Below, piece by piece: positions 57,300-64,000 of a DNA stretch of 64,000 nt. A model generated the notes under the pieces. It was given only the letters and a program-made list of their open reading frames with translations, was not told where the DNA came from and did not search any database. Position 1 is the first letter of the stretch, and every line of letters starts with the position of its first letter. Position numbers and translations under genes: made by a program. The stretch is from positions 93,809,005-93,873,004 of the forward strand of contig NC_084474.1 in the NCBI RefSeq assembly GCF_027409185.1, read 5' to 3'. The DNA comes from Cynocephalus volans. Lineage: Eukaryota > Chordata > Mammalia > Dermoptera > Cynocephalidae.

Positions 57300-60069
57300 T
57301 GGGAGCAGGTGTCTCTGCCCGAGCCACCCCCTTGGATGTGCCTGGCCTGAGGCTGGTCAGGAGGCCTAAGGACACTACAGTCTCCCAGGGTGTGTGGGGA
57401 TTAGGGTGGGCTGGCAGGAGGCAGGCCTGAGCTCTGGCCTGAAACTGGGTGGGGGAACTGGTTCTGGAGCCCCCACTCACCCTCAAGGCCTTGAGCCAGG
57501 CTGGTGGGATGGTTGGGTCCTCAGAACCCCAGGGAGGCCCTTCAGGAGGTGGGTGGGCATGGCCAGTGCCCCCTGGAGGCTGGCTGCAGAGTGCCTCTGG
57601 TCTCAGCGTGTTCCACAGTGACTCCTCCCAGCCTCAGCAGATGGGGAAACTGAGGCTCCAAGAGGTTAGAAAGTTGTCACAGGTCACACAGTTGCAAGTA
57701 GCACATTTGGGTACTTGGTAGAGCTCCAGGTTGAACACACAGTAGGTCGTCCACAGTGGGACCCCTCCTGTCCTTACAGCCCTCAATAGTGGGTGCAGCC
57801 CTGCGTCTGGGCAGAGCTGAGCGCCCCTTCCAGGAGGGCAGGAAGCAGCACAGGAGCTTTCTGAGTGTCCCCCTACGAACATAGGTGGCCTCTGAGCCAA
57901 CGGGCTTCTAGAGAGAACCCCCAGCTCTTCCCCCAACGGCTGTAGTGGACCCTTGGGTCACCTGCTCCATCCAGAGCCGAGCCTGCACACCCTGCCTGCC
58001 TCCCCAGCTCTGTCTACAATGACCTTGCTTATTCACGGAGCCTCACCTTTATGAGGCCGTAAGCACAACTGCCTGGATCATAACCCATCCCCGGGGGCTG
58101 GGCTAACAGGGTCACTCCTGCAGTGGGGAGCCTGGGGTCCTTTCCCCTCCTCTGGGAGGCCAGTGGAACCATTTCCAAACCCTGGGATCTGGTCAGGCTC
58201 AGGGAGGCAGCTAAAGACACCCCATGGGACCCTGGTCCTTCATTTATTCATGTCACACACGTTTATTAGGTAGCTCCTATGTGCTAGGGCCCATGACAGG
58301 TGGTGAGTAAGGGACACGCCCTGTCTTTCAGGGAGAGGGGAGCCTCAATGGTCAGTTTCAGCCCAGAGTGGGACGTCCCATGATGGGGGAAGCCCAGGGG
58401 CTCATGCGAGCCTAGAGGACAGGCTATGCTTCTGTGTGGAGGTGACCTTTGAGCTGGGTATCGAGGGATGAGTAGGAGTTTGTCAGGAAGAGGAGGGAAG
58501 ACTGTTCACTGTGAACAGCACGAGCTACAGCAGAGCAGCACAAGCCAGCTCCACGAGGCTTCAGACCACCCAGAGGATGAACTGAAAGTGGTGCAGATGA
58601 CAGTCCAGAGCGGAAGAGATGAGGTCCACTGGAGGAGTCTGCATCAGGGCAGGCTTCCTGGAGGAGGTGGCCCTGAAGGGTTGGGAGGGTGAGAGGTGGG
58701 AATCCCAGCTGAAGGAGTAGCATGGCCTCTGCCAACTCCCCTGCCTTCGTGTTCCCTGAATGGCCACTGTGGGGCTCCCTCTTTTGTCTTTGCATTGAAG
58801 CACAAAGCAACACTGGTGTGGCTGTCCTAGAAACACCTGGAGCCTGTCTGTCCGTTGTGTCCTAGTTTCACAGATGTGCTGCCCCCAAGACAGGCGGGGG
58901 CTTCCCTCCCTAGCCAGACATGCTAACACCCTGTGGCTCAGGCCTGTGGTCCAAGCCTGGGGACCAGGCAAGTGGTCATCTCTCAGAGGGGTGCAGGGCC
59001 TGCTAGCCATGTCTGGCTATGTGGGCAGATATATGGTGGAATAACAGTCATCATGTTTCTAGGGCACTGCTCAAGCCCTAGCCCTGGGCAATCAATCTGC
59101 TTTCCCCAATTATCTCTGATCCTCACCAGTGGGGGGGGTGTCCTCAGGGCCACCTTCCACAAGTGAAGAAGCGGAGGCTCAGGGAGGTCGTGTCTCACTG
59201 AAGGTTCTAGCTCCACTGAGCAGTGGTGCCTGGACTTGATCCCAGATCTATGGTGGCTAATGCCACATTGCTTCTGGAGCAGGTGTGGAAGTCCCTTTCT
59301 CTTGGGTGTAGCCGGTTCTCACTCTGAGCCCTGTGACCTTGGGCCAGTGGCTTCTTGTCCCCAGGCCTTGGTTTCCCCATCTGTCAAGGGAGGGGCTGGC
59401 CTAGATGCTCTCTCGGCTCCCTGTCAGCCATCACCCCTTGCCCCTCATGCCCCAGGTGGTCCCTGCCCTACCCAGCCTCGTCTCTGCCCCTCCCAGCACT
59501 GACCCTGACCGCCCACCAGGAGCCACACTCCCCATGGAGGAGAACCACCATGGTTTTGGGCTCCCTCCAGGAACCAGCCCTGGGGAGAGGAGACAGCTCA
59601 GCGCTCACTTCCAAAAACTCTGACACACTTGCCCGGAGTTGTGGGTGGCAGATGGAAGCTGACAAGTTGAATAAATTAGGGCACTGTTACTTTTCAGCAG
59701 ACGTCATATGAAACAGCTTGAAGCTCATTAGTTGAGCATGCCAGGCTGTGTGTCAGGGAGGAAGTGGTCTCTCCATGACCCATGTGTGGTTCTGGGATGC
59801 CAGGCCCCATCCAAACCTTTCCAGGGGCTGCTTTAATGGTGCTGCTGGGGTCCCAGACTGCAGGCCTCCTCCAAGGCTTTGGGTGCCAGGACTGATGAGG
59901 GTGCAGCTCAGAAGGCCCCAGTTCATTGTCTCCCCACCCACCTGCTGTGGGAACCTGGGACCCCCAGGCAGGCAGTTTCCTGGAATGTGGGGAACCCACA
60001 GTGCTATTTGGAAGGCTGGAGCTTTTTCTAGTGTGAGGATGCTTTGCTACCTTGGGATTCTTAGTGCTG
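57300..60069. other. Mostly unique sequence with scattered MIR/L2 relics
   Basis: A reverse MIR is likely at 57635-57720 (GGGGAAACTGAGGCTCCAAG), an L2 3' end at 58235-58340 (TTATTAGGTAGCTCCTATGT), a reverse MIR at 59165-59250 and a forward MIR at 59315-59410 (GGTTTCCCCATCTGTCAAGG). A small AT-richer piece lies at 59625-59735. No exon is supported. Confidence 0.45.
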
Positions 60070-60240
60070 GGATTTGTCTGTTCATTCAAGAACTATTTCC
60101 CCAGAGCTTCTGTGAGGCAGACACTGTTGTCGGTGCTGGATTCTGCAGTGAGCAAGAGATGGTCCAGCCCCTGGGAGTAGTCATGGCACCAGGAGAGAGC
60201 TTGTAGTCTACATTTCAGATGACAGATCCATGTAGCACCT
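60070..60240 (+). mobile_element. L2 LINE 3' end
   Basis: GTTCATTCAAGAACTATTTC, GGCAGACACTGTTGTCGGTG, CTGGATTCTGCAGTGAGCAA and TTGTAGTCTACATTTCAGAT are characteristic L2 3' blocks. A reverse MIR follows at about 60325-60420. Confidence 0.7.
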
Positions 60241-60499
60241 TCACTGTGCCCAGCCTGGGGAAAGTGCTTTGCAAATATGATCATGCTCAGGTCTGATGAC
60301 AGCTGTCAAGGTGGGGCTGTTGTCACCCCATTTTGCAGATGCAGAAGCTGAGCACAATGAGGACAAATGACTTGCTCAGGGTCATTCAGCTTAGAAGAGG
60401 CACACAGATGGTCTGGCTCTGGTGTCCCTGCTCCCAAACCCTGTGGGAGGCTGGTAATAAACAAACAGGAGCATGGCACCCAGAAGTGACGTTCACCAG

Positions 60500-60810
60500 T
60501 ATGAGGACAATGGAGTTAGTTTAGTCAGGCCCTCTCGCCTCATATCTGGCTGGGCATGATTCAGCACGTCCTTTGTAAACAAGTTACGTGGGAGTAGAGT
60601 TAGTGCGCATGTGTGCCCGTGTACCCCTTGGTTCGTTGCTGCTATTGTATACTTCAGTATGGAAGGCAGCGGCTCTGAACTGCCGGCAGTGGAGCTCACG
60701 TCTGGAATAAAGCATGTCCACTTTGCTGGGAGCTACTCAGTTTTTCTTTCACTTACCTGACTCACAATCTGCACAGGATGGGGCAGAAGGGTCTGTGATT
60801 CAGCTCAAGA
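60500..60810 (+). repeat. 5' LTR of the provirus
   Basis: 311 bp, beginning TATGAGGACAATGGAG (the expected TG has become TA) and ending GCTCAAGA. It contains an AATAAA signal at 60706-60711. It aligns without gaps to the 3' LTR. Confidence 0.9.
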
Positions 60811-61214
60811 ATATTGGCGTAGTTGGCAGGATGAGCAGGTAAGGGAGCCACGAGCCCTTCAGGAGGGGGAGGAGATGTGACGCCCTGAAGCATGTGGTAC
60901 CTGGTGGCAGCATTCCTGTGGACTTGGGCTCCACTGGAAACATGGGACCAAGTGGGTGGGTCCCTGAGGAAGCTCTCAGTGTACTGAGCTCCATGGTGAG
61001 AGATGAGGAGACATGGAGAATGGCTGGCTGGAAGGGCTGTTGTGGTTTGCTGTACTGTGAGCCAATATGGACCAGGCACTCTATGAGGCAGCATGGCAAA
61101 AGGCAGACATACTGGAGAATGAGGTACAGCAACAGGTCACCCCCCATTCCTGAAGCTGAGGATGATGATGACCCTGTGGGTGAGTTGGGAGAATCTGTGC
61201 ATCTCTTTGCATGA

Positions 61215-61600
61215 CCTGTTGTGTGTCAGAAACAGGCAAACAAACCCCTATATGCTTGGCTCCTACATTTGTGGGACCTAGGGGTGGATGGCAAATGTAC
61301 AGTGTGTGTTAGCAGTAGTGCATACTGGTGCAGAATGTAGCCTGACACATGGCAACCCAGATAAGTTTCCAGGGGCCACAGTGAGCATTGATGGGCTATG
61401 GAGGACATTCTATTACAGTCAAAGCTGCGTCTTTGCCACTGAACACTGGACAGTTGCCCCCTCGTGTATATACTCTGTATGTATCCCCTGTAGCTGAATA
61501 CATCTTGGGTATAGACATACTTTATGGACTACACCTGCAAACAATGGCTGTAGAATTCCAGCTGCAGATACTGACAGTGAAGCCTGTGTTGTGGTGACAT
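61215..61600 (+). pseudogene. Retroviral protease remnant, inactivated
   Basis: The frame through 61288-61497 shows the aspartic-protease active-site neighbourhood, but the catalytic Asp is replaced: the codon at 61321-61323 is CAT (His) before Thr-Gly-Ala. A later block in another frame (61388-61597) resembles the C-terminal protease part (EYILGIDILYGLHLQ). A frameshift separates the two halves, so no active enzyme can be made. It lies between the eroded gag area and reverse transcriptase, as in retroviral gene order. Confidence 0.65.
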
Positions 61601-61639
61601 GCTGAACATGACCTACAGGTATTACCCAAGCCAAGGAGT

Positions 61640-62253
61640 GTGGTCAATATGAAACAGTATCTCTTGTTAGGAGGACATGTGGAGATAGGTGCCACTATAT
61701 TAGAGTTAGAAAAGGTTGGCATTACTCATCCTATACACAGTCCCTTTAATACCCTGGTATGGCCAGTGAAAAGACCTGATGTGTCCTGGAGGGTGACTGG
61801 ATTATTGGGAACCGAACAAAGTATGTGGCTGTGCCTTCAGTTCACGACTTGATGGATCAGCTGACGACTCAGCTAGGAACTCATCATTATGTACTGGACC
61901 TTGCAAATGCTTTTTTCTCTATCCCAATCTCAGCTGATAGCCAAGATCAATTTGCCTTCCCCTGGGAGGGAAGGCACTGGTCTTTTCAGGTGTTACCCTG
62001 AGGTTACCTGCATAACCCAACCATCTGTCATGGTTTAATGGCTGGGGACCTAGCCAAGTGGACTAGGCCCAGCATGGTTACAATATTTCATTATATAGAC
62101 GAAGTCTTACTAACCTCTGATTCTCTTGCAGATTTAACCAAGTCAGCTCCAATGCTGCTAGGTCATTTGGAACAATATGAGTGGGCCGTATATAAGGGTC
62201 TTACCATTTGGATATGTACTTGGAAGTATCAGAAGTGGCTGGCAGGTCACTGA
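61640..62253 (+). pseudogene. Retroviral reverse transcriptase remnant, inactivated
   Basis: The N-terminal palm/fingers segment is readable at 61640-61790 (HPIHSPFNTLVWPVKRPD). After a frameshift the segment with YVLDLANAFFSIPI follows at about 61890, then an in-frame stop before the Gly-Tyr of the next block. The catalytic box reads Tyr-Ile-Asp-Glu at 62092-62103, with the second Asp (codon 62101-62103) changed to Glu. The rest of the thumb and connection is missing. The enzyme is dead through stops, frameshifts, an altered catalytic residue and truncation. Confidence 0.8.
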
Positions 62254-62271
62254 CTCCTGCAGGGACAAGCC

Positions 62272-63170
62272 ATGTGGCAAGAGTTATGGGAATTAGCACA
62301 TGAGAAGAAAGTAACTCTTTTCTATGTCACAGTACATTTCCCTTTAGCCAGTCCAGGCAATGATGAAGCTGATGCGCTGGCTAAAGTAAGGTGGCTGGAG
62401 AGAGCTCCAGCAGCTGATGTGGCTGGGTGGCCACATTGGAGAATGCAGCATGCTGGCCGCAAGACCATGTGGCCAATGGCCCGCTGGGTGCTGCATAAAC
62501 CCAAGAATGCAGCATGCTGGCTGCAAGACCATGTGGTCAGTGACCCACCGGGTGCCCCATCAACCCGAGAATGCAGCATTCTGGCGGCAAGACTGTGGTA
62601 GATGGCTCACTGGGCACTGCATAAACCCAAGAAAGAATGCCCCTGATGGGCAGATGTACCCTTGATGGCTTGCCGGGTGCCACATGCAGATAGGCAGAAA
62701 ACCAGAGAGGAGGATGCTCCTAATATGGTGGCAGGTGGATCTTGTGGGATCACTGCTCACGTCAGAGAATTTCAGGTGTATCTTCACAGCCATTGGTACG
62801 GCCACTGGTCTTCTGTTTGTATGGCCCTGCAAGGCCCCAGACCAGGTAGGCACTATTAAGGTGCTGAATAGCCTTACGGCCATGTACGGTTGGCCCCTGG
62901 TCATAGAGAGTGATAATGGAACCACTTCACTGGACATGAAGTACAGAAGTGGGCTTCTCAGTTCTCCATTCAGTGGAAGTTCCATGTGCTGTGTCATCCC
63001 CAGGCAGCGGGAATGATGGAACAGTACAATGGTCTGAAAATGGGACTAAGGCTATCTGCCCAACCCGCCTCCCTGAAGGCGTGGACATGGCAGTTACGGC
63101 TGACAGTCGGGACCTTAAATGAGGGACCCTGCAAGTGTGGCCTCTCCGGTGGAGGCTCTGTTGCGTAGAA
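62272..63170 (+). pseudogene. RNase H end and integrase remnant, inactivated
   Basis: The segment at 62272-62440 reads like the RNase H C-terminus running into the integrase N-terminus (NDEADALAKVRWLE). Most of the RNase H domain upstream is deleted. The zinc-binding part is replaced by a tandem array at 62441-62692. Integrase core text resumes at about 62790 (ATGLLFVWPCKA; YGWPLVIESDNGT with one catalytic Asp), and the catalytic-Glu region follows at about 62998 (PQAAGMMEQYNG) in another frame. Several frameshifts prevent a continuous product. Confidence 0.75.
62441..62692 (+). repeat. 64-bp tandem array inside the integrase remnant
   Basis: GAATGCAGCATGCTGGCCGC starts at 62441. Related starts occur at 62505 and 62569 (period 64) and a diverged fourth at 62635 (period 66). 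Units share GCAAGACCATGTGG and GGGTGCTGCATAAACCCAAG blocks. The 64-bp period shifts the reading frame each time, so the array itself disrupts integrase. Confidence 0.85.
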
Positions 63171-63627
63171 CCGCAGCACCTGCTCCTGCAACCATCCTCT
63201 CCAGGATGGCAAGCTGGCATGTGTCCTGCCAGAGGGATGAGAACTCCCTCTCTTGGTGCCAGTAACTTTTTGTCTTTTTGCCCATAGTATTGTGGCAGCA
63301 GGCCCAGAGTCAACTGGACACATACATATGTTCATATGGCCAACGTATCGGCTTGCTGAAAATGCATCAATTTCCTACCAATGTGACTGCAGGATTCCTG
63401 TGGAAAATCACCCCAATGATGACTCCTAACTGGACGTGTGTATGGATGGCGTTTTCACAGCTAATAGTTGAAAGGATAGAGCTATGAGGACAAGCCTCAA
63501 GGTGTATTGAATGTACAATAAGTACAGAGGATATAGGGATGCGAGGGTCAGCCATCCTTGCTCAGGCAACATCGTGGAAGATCACAGATGCATAGACTGT
63601 ATGGTGAGGGACCCCGAAGGGGTGGAG

Positions 63628-63938
63628 TGTGAGGAAAGTGGAGTCAGTATAGTCAGGCCCCCTCGCCTCATATCCAGCAGGGTATGGTTTATCGCATTCA
63701 CTGTCAACAAGTTACGTAAGAGTGGAGTTAGTGCCCGTGTGCGCCTGTGTACCACGTGGCTCGTTGCTGCTATTCTGTGCTTTGGTATGGAAGGCAGCGG
63801 CTCTGAACTGCTGGTGGTGGAGCTCGTGTCTGGAATAAAGCATGTCCACTTTGCCAGTGGCTACTCAGTTTTTCTTTCACTTACCTGACTCAGGACCTGC
63901 ACAGCATGGGGTAGACGGGTCTGTGGTGCAGCCCGACA
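63628..63938 (+). repeat. 3' LTR of the provirus
   Basis: 311 bp, beginning TGTGAGGAAAGTGGAG and ending CCCGACA, with AATAAA at 63834-63839. It is followed directly by the ACCAG duplication at 63939-63943. Confidence 0.9.
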
Positions 63939-64000
63939 ACCAGGAACACGGAAGCTCTGTGGGGGGTTGCAGAAATCTGGGGCTGCTCTGCTGGCTCGAC

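Larger units (their letters stand above)
60500..63938 (+). mobile_element. Shortened, inactivated endogenous retrovirus (two LTRs, pol remnants)
   Basis: Two 311-bp LTRs in direct orientation enclose 2817 bp of internal sequence. The provirus is flanked by a perfect 5-bp duplication, ACCAG, at 60495-60499 and 63939-63943. A TTGGCG-starting sequence at 60814, just after the 5' LTR, is the likely primer-binding region. The internal part holds remnants of protease, reverse transcriptase, the end of RNase H and integrase, all broken by stops and frameshifts. Gag is nearly absent and no env is recognisable. A 5-bp duplication fits ERVL or some ERV1 groups; I do not assign a class. My hand alignment gives about 54 differences in 311 LTR positions (about 17 percent), so the insertion is old. 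Confidence 0.9.

Overview
The window reads as nuclear DNA of a placental mammal: intron-bearing coding sequence, CpG-rich patches, ancient L2/MIR, old L1 tails, MaLR and ERVL LTRs, and microsatellites. Two insertions narrow the lineage. A SINE on the minus strand at 56411-56609 consists of two tandem tRNA-Ile-like units with a Pol III T-stretch and an A-tail. A shortened monomer sits at 2362-2415 between 18-bp target duplications. SINEs made only of repeated tRNA-Ile units are known from colugos (Dermoptera), so a colugo is my best guess. That is inferred from repeat type, not from a search.

Only one protein gene is convincingly visible, on the plus strand between 7115 and 11645. A TATA-like box lies at 7025. 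A short first coding exon ends in a near-perfect donor at 7182. A CpG-rich last exon (11236-11645) ends at a stop codon whose final base is the first base of an AATAAA signal. The inferred protein is about 158 residues and I do not recognise its family. A CpG-rich, GC-box-rich segment at 530-745 could be another promoter. An isolated 78-bp segment at 51415-51492 has excellent splice sites and could be an exon.

The rest is non-coding. Layout: 1-2480 CpG-rich patch, then an L1 tail carrying the truncated SINE. 2480-11650 the gene, with L2, MIR and an MLT1 LTR. 11650-38980 intergenic or intronic sequence with AT-rich, TAAT-rich islands (about 16.4, 22.6, 24.3, 30.0, 30.4 and 37.1 kb) that look like developmental enhancer candidates, plus LTRs at 12.6, 30.9 and 34.0 kb and an L1 tail at 33.1 kb. 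38980-42800 a nest of retroelements: an old LTR split by a 798-bp non-autonomous element with 80-bp 5' monomers, a 20-bp minisatellite, an MLT1 and an MLT2 LTR. 43-57 kb mostly unique sequence with a CA-rich tract, an ATCC tract and a regular 25-copy, 25-bp G-rich minisatellite. 60500-63938 a shortened, inactivated endogenous retrovirus with two 311-bp LTRs and a 5-bp target duplication.

No bacterial-type system, CRISPR array or operon is present. The best candidates for something undescribed are the 798-bp composite retroelement, the two-exon gene with overlapping stop and poly(A) signal, and the 64-bp tandem array inside the retroviral integrase region.
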